DNA of 48,063 bases from a virus (IMGVR_UViG_3300008267_008295:1-48063); one strand, 5' to 3'; counted from the first letter of the stretch, positions 34,032 to 40,553 are shown. Notes: generated from the sequence alone by a model not told the origin. Numbers and translations: made by a program.

Positions 34032-34647
34032 AGGTGGCAGGACAATATATTTAACAAAGCCACAAATAGAACAGGCAATTAGATTAACACGGAGTAATCA
34101 AGCAGCCGCAGAGTACCTTAAAGTGTCTTTTCCAACATACAAGAAGTATGCAAAGATGTTTAAGAATGCGGAAGGTGTAACTTTATTTGATTTACACAAA
34201 AACCAGTCAGGTCGAGGAATGGTAAAGCCTCGTGAAGATGATCGCAAGTTTAAGCTTGATGATATCTTAATGGGTAAACACCCAACCTACCCAAAAGACA
34301 AACTGTTTAGGAGAATCTTAGCAAGTAGGTACATCCCAGAACAATGCTCTCATTGTGGATTCCATCAAAGGAGAGCAACGGATCTTAAAGTGCCATTAAT
34401 TATGAATCATAAGAATGGTAACAGTACTGATCATAGAATTGATAACATTGAACTACTTTGCTACAATTGCTATTTTCTAAACATAGGTAACTTAAACACA
34501 GCTACTCTACGAAATGTAGAAAAGTACATAAATACATCACCAGATCAAAATGTTACATACTCTGCAATAGTTGATAGTAGTGATGTAGATGATGTGTTGA
34601 CTGATCAGGAAAAAATTGATATGATTAAATCAATACAAGGCTTATGA
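34018..34647 (+). CDS. HNH endonuclease with N-terminal helix-turn-helix
   Basis: The 209-residue protein has an N-terminal HTH-like region (IEQAIRLTRSNQAAAEYLKVSFPTYKKYA), a zinc knuckle CSHCGFHQRRATDLK and the HNH core LIMNHKNGNSTDHRIDNIELLCYNC with His, Asn and His plus the second Cys pair. It resembles phage homing-type nucleases with DNA-binding N termini. It overlaps the upstream small gene by 14 nt. It is a different subfamily from the HNH gene at 383. Confidence 0.85.
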   Translation: MSRFKGGRTIYLTKPQIEQAIRLTRSNQAAAEYLKVSFPTYKKYAKMFKNAEGVTLFDLHKNQSGRGMVKPREDDRKFKLDDILMGKHPTYPKDKLFRRILASRYIPEQCSHCGFHQRRATDLKVPLIMNHKNGNSTDHRIDNIELLCYNCYFLNIGNLNTATLRNVEKYINTSPDQNVTYSAIVDSSDVDDVLTDQEKIDMIKSIQGL

Positions 34648-34988
34648 AAAAGATATTCAAAGTAATTATGTGGACTATGCTTACTGTTAGTTGGCCTTTT
34701 GTTTGGCTACACAGAAAGTATACCAAGAGGAAAACTGACATTAAGTTTGCTAATATTGTAGATGGCTTTGCCAATTACACATTTCCAAATAAAAAAATGG
34801 AGGAAATAGCAACAGTAAGAGCTGAAATTTGCTCAAGATGTCCTTTTGCTAAGAAGAGTGACGTTGCTAAGCTGATAATTATAGATAATAGAACTAAGCA
34901 AGTACAAGGAGCCTATTGTGATATATGTGGTTGCAACTTGTCTGCCAAGGTCAGAAGTAATGATTGGTGCCCCAAAGGAAAATGGTAA
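34644..34988 (+). CDS. membrane-anchored zinc-finger-like protein
   Basis: A hydrophobic N terminus (IFKVIMWTMLTVSWPFVWLHRKY) precedes a soluble part with CSRCPFAKKS, CDICGC and WCPKG, a six-Cys cluster that could bind zinc. Overlaps HNH by 4 nt and clpS by 7 nt. Function unknown. Confidence 0.6.
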   Translation: MKKIFKVIMWTMLTVSWPFVWLHRKYTKRKTDIKFANIVDGFANYTFPNKKMEEIATVRAEICSRCPFAKKSDVAKLIIIDNRTKQVQGAYCDICGCNLSAKVRSNDWCPKGKW

Positions 34989-35239
34989 AGATAGTTAAAT
35001 TTGGAATAGTAGTACTCAACGACTCTGTTCACAGCTTCAATGATGTGATCAAAGTGTTTCAGATGCTTTTTGGCCATGATGAAACACAAGCAGCTAACTG
35101 TGCCAACATAATACATCTTAAAGGTGAGTATGCTGTAAAGTGGTATGACTCTGAGAAAGATGCGTTGATGATGGCAGAGAAATTAAGATCGTACGGTCTT
35201 AGTGTGAAGATACTATTAGATAAAACTACAGAGATATGA
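34982..35239 (+). CDS. clpS: ClpS-like N-end-rule adaptor
   Basis: The ATG at 34982 gives 85 residues: FGIVVLNDSVHSFNDVIKVFQMLFG... with Asn13-Asp14 and His45 at the same 32-residue spacing as Asn34-Asp35 and His66 of E. coli ClpS, the residues that hold the N-degron. The second Asp (Asp36) is Ser here. ClpS delivers proteins with bulky N-terminal residues to ClpAP/ClpCP. A phage copy could redirect host Clp protease. The disordered N-terminal extension of E. coli ClpS is very short here. Confidence 0.8.
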   Translation: MVKIVKFGIVVLNDSVHSFNDVIKVFQMLFGHDETQAANCANIIHLKGEYAVKWYDSEKDALMMAEKLRSYGLSVKILLDKTTEI

Positions 35240-35445
35240 AGTTAGCTAATTACGTTGTGTCCACTATATTAGTGATTATTGCGTTTTTTGTGGCACTTGT
35301 ACTTACAGTATTACTATACACACTTGAGTACTTGTTGTTTGTATGGAATAAAATTACTATATTTGTTAAAAATAAAAAAAGTTATGACAAAGTATTTCAC
35401 AGTATCAGTAAAGTTCAAAAGAGAGAACGACAAAGGAAAAGTTAA
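35236..35445 (+). CDS. small membrane protein, 69 aa
   Basis: One or two hydrophobic helices (residues ~5-40, VVSTILVIIAFFVALVLTVLLYTLEYLLFV) are followed by a basic tail. It starts in the clpS stop (ATGA) and overlaps the next gene by 62 nt. No known family. Confidence 0.55.
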   Translation: MKLANYVVSTILVIIAFFVALVLTVLLYTLEYLLFVWNKITIFVKNKKSYDKVFHSISKVQKRERQRKS

Positions 35446-35599
35446 AACTGTAACAGAACGCTATCTTGTTGACTCAATGAGTGTTACAGAAGCGGAAGCT
35501 CGCGTAGTTAAGTTTTTAGAGTCTTGTCCCGACGAGTATCAAATCTCTTCTGCATCCGAATCAAGAATCTTAGAAGTTATTGAAGTAGATGGAGAATAA
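35384..35599 (+). CDS. DUF4494-like protein
   Basis: The ATG at 35384 yields 71 residues reading YFTVSVKFKRENDKGKVKT, VTERYLVDSMSVTEAEAR and a C-terminal EVIEVDGE. The phrase VTExYLVDxxSxTEAEAR is typical of DUF4494, a family confined largely to Bacteroidetes and their phages, so it is also a host clue. The upstream in-frame start at 35279 lies within the membrane-protein gene. Function is unknown. Confidence 0.7.
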   Translation: MTKYFTVSVKFKRENDKGKVKTVTERYLVDSMSVTEAEARVVKFLESCPDEYQISSASESRILEVIEVDGE

Positions 35600-35939
35600 G
35601 ACTGAAAGCTCGATACCTAAACTAAAAGAGAAGTATCCGGATATTGCAAAAGCCTTCGAGAGTATTATGAAAGAAGAGTATGAACTCTTTGCTCGTAAGA
35701 TGCTTGATTACGGCAAAGCCAATATTGCAGTTGGTACTAATCTTGAAACAAAGCAAGAACTAGATCTTGCAATGACTGGACTATTCTTCAGAATGAATGA
35801 CAAGGTGCAACGAATTAAGAATCTTGTTGTTATGAAGAACGAAGCTCAAGTAAAGGATGAGTCTGTAATGGATACATTCAAGGACCTATCAATCTATGGC
35901 ATTATTGCACAGATTGTTGCTACGGGGCAGTGGAAGTAA
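35589..35939 (+). CDS. DUF1599 / nucleotide-modification-associated domain 1 protein
   Basis: The 116-residue protein has the family pattern: FARKMLDYGKANIAVGT, GLFFRMNDKVQRIKNLV and KDESVMDTFKDLSIYGIIAQIV. DUF1599 (Nmad1) is all-alpha, related to MazG-type pyrophosphatase folds in outline, and is often found in phages with modified nucleotides. That matches the 7-deazaguanine block at 1-6 kb, though it is 30 kb away. It ends inside the left arm of a strong terminator. Confidence 0.75.
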   Translation: MENKTESSIPKLKEKYPDIAKAFESIMKEEYELFARKMLDYGKANIAVGTNLETKQELDLAMTGLFFRMNDKVQRIKNLVVMKNEAQVKDESVMDTFKDLSIYGIIAQIVATGQWK

Positions 35940-36002
35940 AATTATCTCCTTGATAATCAAATAGTTATACTAAGTGATTGATACTCAAGGAGATAATTTT
36001 TT
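35938..36002 (+). terminator. terminator with long perfect stem (hairpin family member C)
   Basis: A 16-bp perfect stem, AAAATTATCTCCTTGA (35938-35953) with TCAAGGAGATAATTTT (35985-36000), encloses a 31-nt loop and ends in T6. The left arm overlaps the stop codon of the DUF1599 gene. Its upper part resembles hairpins at 40494, 40554 and 43868. Confidence 0.9.
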
Positions 36003-36011
36003 GCATGATTG

Positions 36012-36042
36012 TTGTTTATTCAGATATTTAAGGGTATCTTTA
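36012..36042 (+). promoter_or_regulatory. promoter after hairpin C
   Basis: TTGT at 36012-36015, 19-nt spacer and TATCTTTA at 36035-36042 (7 of 8 to TAnnTTTG). The block CAGATA...AAGGGT-ATCTTTATAT is shared with promoters at 40617 and 43940. Confidence 0.6.
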
Positions 36043-36065
36043 TATTCTTATAAAAACAACACATT

Positions 36066-36296
36066 ATGAAAAAATGCAAAATTTGTAATGAGCCGATCCC
36101 GGAGGGGAGACTAAAGGCTCTGCCTGGAACTGACACTTGTACCGAGCACTCGAGTGCATCAGCCTACCGTAGTAACATTGTTAACATTGGATCGAGTGAA
36201 GACGACTCATATCAAGAGATCGATATAATTCGCGACCAAAGTACATTCGAGAAACTTGAACACTACAGATCTCAAGTTGGACAATTCAAAAATTAA
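36066..36296 (+). CDS. DksA/TraR-type zinc-finger protein
   Basis: The 76-residue protein starts KKCKICNEPIPEGRLKALPGTDTC, the DksA/TraR C4-type knuckle with CxxC and a later CxxH instead of CxxC. DksA-like proteins bind the RNA polymerase secondary channel; short phage versions may modulate host transcription. It is the first gene after a strong promoter, which fits an early regulator. The rest is acidic and without recognised domain. Confidence 0.75.
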   Translation: MKKCKICNEPIPEGRLKALPGTDTCTEHSSASAYRSNIVNIGSSEDDSYQEIDIIRDQSTFEKLEHYRSQVGQFKN

Positions 36297-36338
36297 CCTT
36301 ATATTAACATAAATTAAATCAAAAACAAAAACAAAAAA

Positions 36339-36524
36339 ATGAAAAATTACATTGCAATTGCCGCTTTGGTTTTGCTTGCTTCTTGCAGCACTGCCACAAC
36401 TGAATCAACTACCACTGCTACTGACACTACTGCAGCCGTTAGTACAACCACAGTTGACACAACAGCTTTGGTTGCTGATAGCACTGCTACTGTCACTGCT
36501 ACAGATACAACCACTACGAAGTAA
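36339..36524 (+). CDS. Thr-rich small lipoprotein
   Basis: The 61-residue protein has a lipobox (VLLASC, Cys16) after a short hydrophobic start, then 45 residues composed almost only of Thr, Ala, Ser, Val and Asp (for example TTESTTTATDTTAAVSTTTV). Such a chain would be an extended, possibly O-glycosylated, stalk on the host envelope. It follows the DksA-like gene and ends 7 nt before a tRNA. Confidence 0.7.
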   Translation: MKNYIAIAALVLLASCSTATTESTTTATDTTAAVSTTTVDTTALVADSTATVTATDTTTTK

Positions 36525-36531
36525 TTCGTAT

Positions 36532-36645
36532 GTCTTTGTAATTTAATTGAGCTACTAGCAATCCGCGGGAAGCTCGAGGCAAAATCCACAATTGAGGCTG
36601 GTACCGGCCATTTGTGAAATGTAGGTTCGAATCCTACCAAGGACG
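36532..36645 (+). tRNA. tRNA with intact stems but inserts in D loop and anticodon loop
   Basis: Acceptor GTCTTTG/CAAGGAC pairs over 7 bp (one G-T), D stem is ATTT (36541-36544)/AAAT (36582-36585), anticodon stem CACAA (36587-36591)/TTGTG (36612-36616), variable AAAT, T arm GTAGG-TTCGAAT-CCTAC, discriminator G. The D loop is 37 nt; removing 36550-36578 leaves AATTGGCA, a normal loop. The anticodon loop is 20 nt (36592-36611, starts TT, ends GCCAT) instead of 7. Both inserts fold on themselves. Removing the extra 13 nt before GCC would give anticodon GCC (Gly), but other choices exist. CCA is not encoded. Confidence 0.65.
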
Positions 36646-36665
36646 CAACTAAATCTATATAAGTT

Positions 36666-36821
36666 ATGAATCATCCTGATCCTAAGAAGCATAAACAAAT
36701 TAGCTTCGGTAAATCGGCATTAAGAATCGCCGGTTTCATTCTATTACCTTGGAATATAATGTTTGCAGCAACACTGCTCATACTTGCAGAAGCTGCTGGT
36801 GTTTGGGAGGAAACTGTTTAA
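36666..36821 (+). CDS. small membrane protein, 51 aa
   Basis: ATG at 36666 opens a 51-residue frame with a basic N terminus (NHPDPKKHKQISFGK) and one long hydrophobic helix (IAGFILLPWNIMFAATLLIL), ending AAGVWEETV. The 20-nt gap after the tRNA and close next start support expression. Function unknown. Confidence 0.6.
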   Translation: MNHPDPKKHKQISFGKSALRIAGFILLPWNIMFAATLLILAEAAGVWEETV

Positions 36822-36824
36822 GCT

Positions 36825-36947
36825 ATGCACGAACTGTTACATACAATTGGTTTGTGTAGTGATAGCATCACACACCCTGACATGATTGACTTCATACTAC
36901 TACATTACAACCACTTCCGTAGTTTACTATCAATATTCATTAAATGA
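36825..36947 (+). CDS. small hypothetical protein, 40 aa
   Basis: The frame MHELLHTIGLCSDSITHPD... starts 3 nt after the previous stop and its stop overlaps the ATG of the next gene (ATGA at 36944). Such coupling on both sides supports a genuine short gene. No domain. Confidence 0.5.
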   Translation: MHELLHTIGLCSDSITHPDMIDFILLHYNHFRSLLSIFIK

Positions 36948-37243
36948 TCTACGCTTTGATAGCAGTATTCCTGCTGTGGGCACTGTCTACAGCTTACTGC
37001 ATACGACACATAGCTCTTATTAACAAAGAGTTGGAGGAGCTTGGTTTGGAACAACACACTCAGAATAAGGACATCATGCACTTATTGAAAATGGATTATG
37101 ATATTGCAAAGGCAGTTGATACCAATGCAAAATCATTGCTCGAAACACAAGCTGTGTTAGAGTATACCTTGGAGAAGGTTGATCCATCTGTAATGAAAAC
37201 TAATAACACTACTATATTTAACACCCCAAAAGGAGAAGCCTAA
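36944..37243 (+). CDS. single-helix membrane protein, 99 aa
   Basis: An N-terminal membrane segment (IYALIAVFLLWALSTAYCI) is followed by an amphipathic stretch with heptad character (LINKELEELGLEQHTQNKDIMHLLKM). It is coupled by ATGA to the previous gene and 1 nt from the next. A small envelope or lysis-related protein is possible. Confidence 0.6.
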   Translation: MIYALIAVFLLWALSTAYCIRHIALINKELEELGLEQHTQNKDIMHLLKMDYDIAKAVDTNAKSLLETQAVLEYTLEKVDPSVMKTNNTTIFNTPKGEA

Positions 37244-37244
37244 T

Positions 37245-37790
37245 ATGAAAGAAAAATCCTATCAAAATCGCTACGGTGATAACATCACCTTTACTGAACG
37301 GCCTGACGGCAAAATCGAAATGACTGGTTATAATCCTGAGTGGATTAGATACGGTTATTCTAATGATTACTCAGCAGCTTATCAAGTTTATCTAAATCAG
37401 TGTAATGCTTTGACTGAGCCGGATTACTTTTATCTCGTTGAAGATAATAGTGAGAATAAACTACGTCCAATGACCTATCAGGAGTTTGCCAATGAAGTAG
37501 AGACCAATGAAAATTACAGACCATATCTCAAACTGACAAAGTCTGATACTGAAGTCTTTTCTATGGTAGATCCGTCAGGTGGGCCTTATATTGCACTTGA
37601 TACAGATATTGGTAGATACTTTGAGGATGGTATCTCGAGATTTGTTACCGAAATTGATATTGCAAAAACAAAAATTATATTCACAACAACAAACCAAAAA
37701 AAGAAAAATGAAAAAGTTACTCGCAGCCGTGCTTATCGCACTAAGTCTAAACGCAACAGCTCAAACAACAATCAATCTAAATCAGCTTGA
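37245..37790 (+). CDS. hypothetical protein, 181 aa, with overlapped basic tail
   Basis: The first 145 residues form a polar alpha/beta region (FTERPDGKIEMTGYNPEWIRYGYSND..., then GPYIALDTDIGRYFEDG). The last 35 residues (TNQKKKNEKVTRSRAYRTKSKRNSSNN...) are low-complexity and basic and are encoded by the same DNA as the signal peptide of the next gene in another frame. A run of A residues at 37693-37708 could allow slippage. Family unknown. Confidence 0.55.
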   Translation: MKEKSYQNRYGDNITFTERPDGKIEMTGYNPEWIRYGYSNDYSAAYQVYLNQCNALTEPDYFYLVEDNSENKLRPMTYQEFANEVETNENYRPYLKLTKSDTEVFSMVDPSGGPYIALDTDIGRYFEDGISRFVTEIDIAKTKIIFTTTNQKKKNEKVTRSRAYRTKSKRNSSNNNQSKSA

Positions 37791-38136
37791 TAGTACAGCT
37801 ACAGTTGCTACACCGAAAGTAGATTCTTCTTTGTACACAATGACAAAGATGCAACTAACTGAAGTCTACTTGGATGAGGTAACTAAGCTCGCATTTAGTA
37901 CACCCTATGTTCCATTTACTATGGGTACTAATGACACTATTCACGGAGAGTTGGATATTCCGGTAAGTCGCTACACTGCTCGTAAAAGAGAAACTATTGA
38001 AGAGCAATCAAAGCAGTATGGTGAGATAATGAAAGAGAAGTTATATGAGCTTGTACCATACTCAGATAAGAAGGATATCATCAGAGCTATCATATATCTA
38101 CGTGAAGTAAACGCAAATTTTAATTCTGCAAAGTAA
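37708..38136 (+). CDS. exported protein nested in the 3' end of the upstream gene
   Basis: The ATG at 37708 gives 142 residues with signal peptide MKKLLAAVLIALSLNATAQ. The mature part is polar and helical (YTMTKMQLTEVYLDEVTKLAF, KRETIEEQSKQYGEIMKEKLYEL). The gene begins 83 nt before the previous gene ends, in the +1 frame, and overlaps the next by one base (TAATG). The overlap resembles embedded secretory genes in phage lysis cassettes. Role uncertain. Confidence 0.7.
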   Translation: MKKLLAAVLIALSLNATAQTTINLNQLDSTATVATPKVDSSLYTMTKMQLTEVYLDEVTKLAFSTPYVPFTMGTNDTIHGELDIPVSRYTARKRETIEEQSKQYGEIMKEKLYELVPYSDKKDIIRAIIYLREVNANFNSAK

Positions 38137-38510
38137 TGAACAATAAGACACAAATAATCAAAGTAGCTGCAGGTGTTGGTATATTCCTCACCTGCATATA
38201 CTTCATTTACAATTCCAAAGGACCAGACGTTAGTCAAGACCTCGAAGTAACTAAAACTCAGTCTGTTGATACAACTGTCACGACTGATACAACTATCAAT
38301 GTTGAGCAAGATATGCAAGAGGTATATGATGTGAAGATCCAAGACTTGCAGGACTCCATTTTTATATTAAAATTCAAACTACACGACTACGAATCAAAAA
38401 TAACAGACACAAAAAATAAATCAAATGAAAAAGTTAATACTATTATCAGCAATGATGCTGAGCAGCTTGTCCAGTTTTTGTCAAACAGATATAAAGACAG
38501 CATCCGTTGA
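38136..38510 (+). CDS. inner-membrane coiled-coil protein, possible i-spanin
   Basis: The 124-residue protein has one N-terminal membrane helix (VAAGVGIFLTCIYFIYN) and a long periplasmic region with heptads (VEQDMQEVYDVKIQDLQDSIFILKFKLHDYE). This is the topology of Rz-like i-spanins. An exported protein gene starts inside its 3' end, as Rz1 does in Rz. Homology to known spanins was not established. Confidence 0.6.
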   Translation: MNNKTQIIKVAAGVGIFLTCIYFIYNSKGPDVSQDLEVTKTQSVDTTVTTDTTINVEQDMQEVYDVKIQDLQDSIFILKFKLHDYESKITDTKNKSNEKVNTIISNDAEQLVQFLSNRYKDSIR

Positions 38511-38838
38511 TAGTGGCAATGTAGTACTACCTATTACGATAGTTCGTTATATGACACAGGACTTGATTCGCTACGATGCCTGTAAGACTGAGAACGAAAT
38601 CTTACGTAGTGTAGTTGATAATAGAGATAGTACTATAAAGGTTCAAGATGAGTTGACACTAACTCTGAGAAAGAAGAATATTGCTTATCAGTCAACAATT
38701 CAAGAGTATCAGTCACTTGACGAGTTCCAATCCAAATCATTGGAAGTCTTGAAAAACAAACAAAAGAAAACTAGAAGACAGCGAAATGGATTCATCTATT
38801 TTAGTACAGCTTTAATTGTAGCCTTAATTGCAAAATGA
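38425..38838 (+). CDS. exported protein with C-terminal membrane helix, nested start
   Basis: The 137-residue protein has a signal peptide (KKLILLSAMMLSSLSSFCQ), a helical central region (CKTENEILRSVVDNRDSTIKV...) with coiled-coil character, a very basic segment KNKQKKTRRQRNG and a C-terminal membrane helix (FIYFSTALIVALIAK). It starts 86 nt before the end of the upstream gene in the +1 frame. It might be a partner of the upstream protein spanning the periplasm. It is not a lipoprotein by strict lipobox rules (SSFC). Confidence 0.6.
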   Translation: MKKLILLSAMMLSSLSSFCQTDIKTASVDSGNVVLPITIVRYMTQDLIRYDACKTENEILRSVVDNRDSTIKVQDELTLTLRKKNIAYQSTIQEYQSLDEFQSKSLEVLKNKQKKTRRQRNGFIYFSTALIVALIAK

Positions 38839-39086
38839 TAGATTACATTGGATGGTTTGCAACATTGCTGGTACTGAGTGGATATATACTCAATGCCAGC
38901 AAGAAGCATTTTGCAGCAGTAATAGTTTGGATTGTTGGTGATGTATTATGGATCACGTATGATCTAATAAGAGAAATATATCCACATCTTGGATTGAGCT
39001 GTGTAATCATATGTATAAACCTTTACGCTATTTACAACACACTTAAACCTAAAAAAACCAATATTTATAATAAAACAAATTTATGA
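38835..39086 (+). CDS. three-helix membrane protein, 83 aa
   Basis: Three hydrophobic helices (IGWFATLLVLSGYILNA, AAVIVWIVGDVLWITYDLI, GLSCVIICINLYAIYN) make a small transporter-like half-fold; the WxxxxxGxxxN and Trp-rich pattern recalls PnuC/SemiSWEET-type proteins but is not decisive. Starts in the previous stop (ATGA) and overlaps the OmpA-like gene by 4 nt. Confidence 0.55.
   Translation: MIDYIGWFATLLVLSGYILNASKKHFAAVIVWIVGDVLWITYDLIREIYPHLGLSCVIICINLYAIYNTLKPKKTNIYNKTNL
39062..39069 (+). promoter_or_regulatory. TATTTATA box upstream of OmpA-like gene
   Basis: TATTTATA lies 13 nt before the ATG at 39083, within the tail of the upstream gene. Sequence and spacing match the boxes at 1606 and 8040. 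Promoter function is inferred. Confidence 0.3.
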
Positions 39087-40174
39087 AAAAACTATTTACA
39101 TTGTTACTGCTGTTATGTGTTACGTCAGCATTTGCACAACAGAGCCAGGACACTCTGAAACTGAAACACTTTAGTACCTGGGCCATTGCACCATCTTTAT
39201 CCGTTCCATTCCAATATATGGACATTGAACCAATTTCTGCTAGTAAGAAGTTGGGTTTTGGATTAAACATTGAAAAGCATCTATCACACTATACAAGCTT
39301 TCAAGTAGCCTACAATACGGCTCCAATCTACAGTACTAATGAAGGTCTTAATTATGAGATCCGTCTTAGTCAGTGGGATGCTAGATTCTATTTACATTTA
39401 ACTAACGGACATACTTTAAGAAATTGGAGTAGTACTCAACTATACTTGTATGGTGGATTAGGTAGATTATCTCACAAGTCTGATATATTTAGCGATACAA
39501 CAGATCAACTACTTAAATCACAAAACGGCAAAGCTACTGTTGCTTTGATTGGTGGAGGTGCTAAGTATAGACTTGGTAATCGTACAGCACTATTCTTGGA
39601 TGGATGTGCCAATTTCACAAGCTCAGACAAACTTGATGCTACTAAGGTAAATTACACTTTTAACGACGGGTATTTCAGGTTATCAGCTGGTATTAGCTAT
39701 ACTCTCGGTAAGAAGAAAATTATTGAGTGGGACAATCCATATCACTATCTTGTACCTGAGGTAGTTCACGATACTACAGTTGTATTGAAGACTGTTAAGT
39801 ATGAAGCTCCACCAAAGCCAAAAGTTGAATTACCTGACTCAGCAACTATCTACTTTATGTCTAATAGTGCATCTATGGAAGTTGCATATTTGGATATACT
39901 TGATTCTGTTCTTGAGAAAGCAATACAAAGTGATGATGACTATAAACACATAAAAATTAGTGCATATTGTGACACAACCGGATCTGACAAAGCAAATAAA
40001 GCTCTTGTTGAGAAGAGAGCCGATACTGTTGCAGAATACGTTAATAGTGTTATCAAAAAGAGAACTGGAGTAGATGTAACCGAACTTACAATTATTGAGT
40101 TGTATGATGAGAGTGCAGCAGTATATGCTCCTGATGCTCGTAATAGAAAAGTTATTGTAAGCATAACAAGATAA
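39083..40174 (+). CDS. OmpA-family outer-membrane protein
   Basis: The 363-residue protein has signal peptide KKLFTLLLLLCVTSAFAQ, a beta-barrel-like region to about residue 215 (repeated amphipathic strands such as LSQWDARFYLHLTNG and YLYGGLGRLSHK), then an OmpA-like peptidoglycan-binding domain: TIYFMSNSASMEVAYLDILDSVLEKAI, KISAYCDTTGSDKANKALVEKRADTVAEYV and DARNRKVIVSI. Phage-encoded outer-membrane proteins can block superinfection or remodel the envelope. The barrel is shorter than that of many host OmpA proteins. Confidence 0.85.
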   Translation: MKKLFTLLLLLCVTSAFAQQSQDTLKLKHFSTWAIAPSLSVPFQYMDIEPISASKKLGFGLNIEKHLSHYTSFQVAYNTAPIYSTNEGLNYEIRLSQWDARFYLHLTNGHTLRNWSSTQLYLYGGLGRLSHKSDIFSDTTDQLLKSQNGKATVALIGGGAKYRLGNRTALFLDGCANFTSSDKLDATKVNYTFNDGYFRLSAGISYTLGKKKIIEWDNPYHYLVPEVVHDTTVVLKTVKYEAPPKPKVELPDSATIYFMSNSASMEVAYLDILDSVLEKAIQSDDDYKHIKISAYCDTTGSDKANKALVEKRADTVAEYVNSVIKKRTGVDVTELTIIELYDESAAVYAPDARNRKVIVSITR

Positions 40175-40180
40175 GAGACA

Positions 40181-40477
40181 ATGAATAAAGAACATGACGC
40201 AACAGCACATCACGATGATGTCGATGAGGTAGAATTCAATGAATTCGAAGAAGAAATTGATATTGATGAGGATCAGAACTACTCTTTTGGTTATCAAATG
40301 GGATTCGATGCTGGTTATATAGAAGGCTATGAGCAAGGTCAAACAACACTTGCTTTAGAAAGTGAGAGTACAATTTATAACAAATCACTTGATGATGTAC
40401 TTGAGCAAGTATCAAAATTCAATTTTGAATTGAAAGATACTGTGATTGAAGTATTGCAGTCCCTGCGTAGAGCATAA
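40181..40477 (+). CDS. acidic hypothetical protein, 98 aa
   Basis: Very acidic N-terminal half (HDDVDEVEFNEFEEEIDIDEDQ) followed by a Gly/Tyr repeat-like piece (FGYQMGFDAGYIEGYEQGQ) and a helical end. DNA-mimic-like acidity is notable but no family is recognised. It is the last gene before a terminator. Confidence 0.6.
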   Translation: MNKEHDATAHHDDVDEVEFNEFEEEIDIDEDQNYSFGYQMGFDAGYIEGYEQGQTTLALESESTIYNKSLDDVLEQVSKFNFELKDTVIEVLQSLRRA

Positions 40478-40493
40478 TCCCGCAGCAGATAGG

Positions 40494-40550
40494 ATCTCTC
40501 TGATTCTCAGTTAGTTAACTTAACTACTTGATTATCAGGGAGATTTTTTT
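40494..40550 (+). terminator. terminator (hairpin family member A1)
   Basis: Left arm 40494-40509 (ATCTCTCTGATTCTCA) pairs with right arm 40529-40544 (TGATTATCAGGGAGAT) with one wobble and two mismatches; the apex holds an inner GTTAGTTA/TAACTAC stem. A run of Ts (40544-40550) follows. Confidence 0.85.
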
Positions 40551-40553
40551 GTG

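Noticed and set aside
36347-36640. 97-aa minus-strand frame opposite the Thr-rich lipoprotein and tRNA
   Set aside because: It is the antisense of a repetitive Thr codon tract and runs through the tRNA; Val-rich low complexity explains the open frame.
36532-36645. tmRNA or its 3' half
   Set aside because: There is no tag reading frame or G-U identity pair of the Ala type, and a full D stem and anticodon stem can be drawn instead.
39839-40342. 167-aa minus-strand frame opposite the end of the OmpA-like gene
   Set aside because: Cys/Ile/Phe-rich composition typical of antisense frames; it crosses two real genes.
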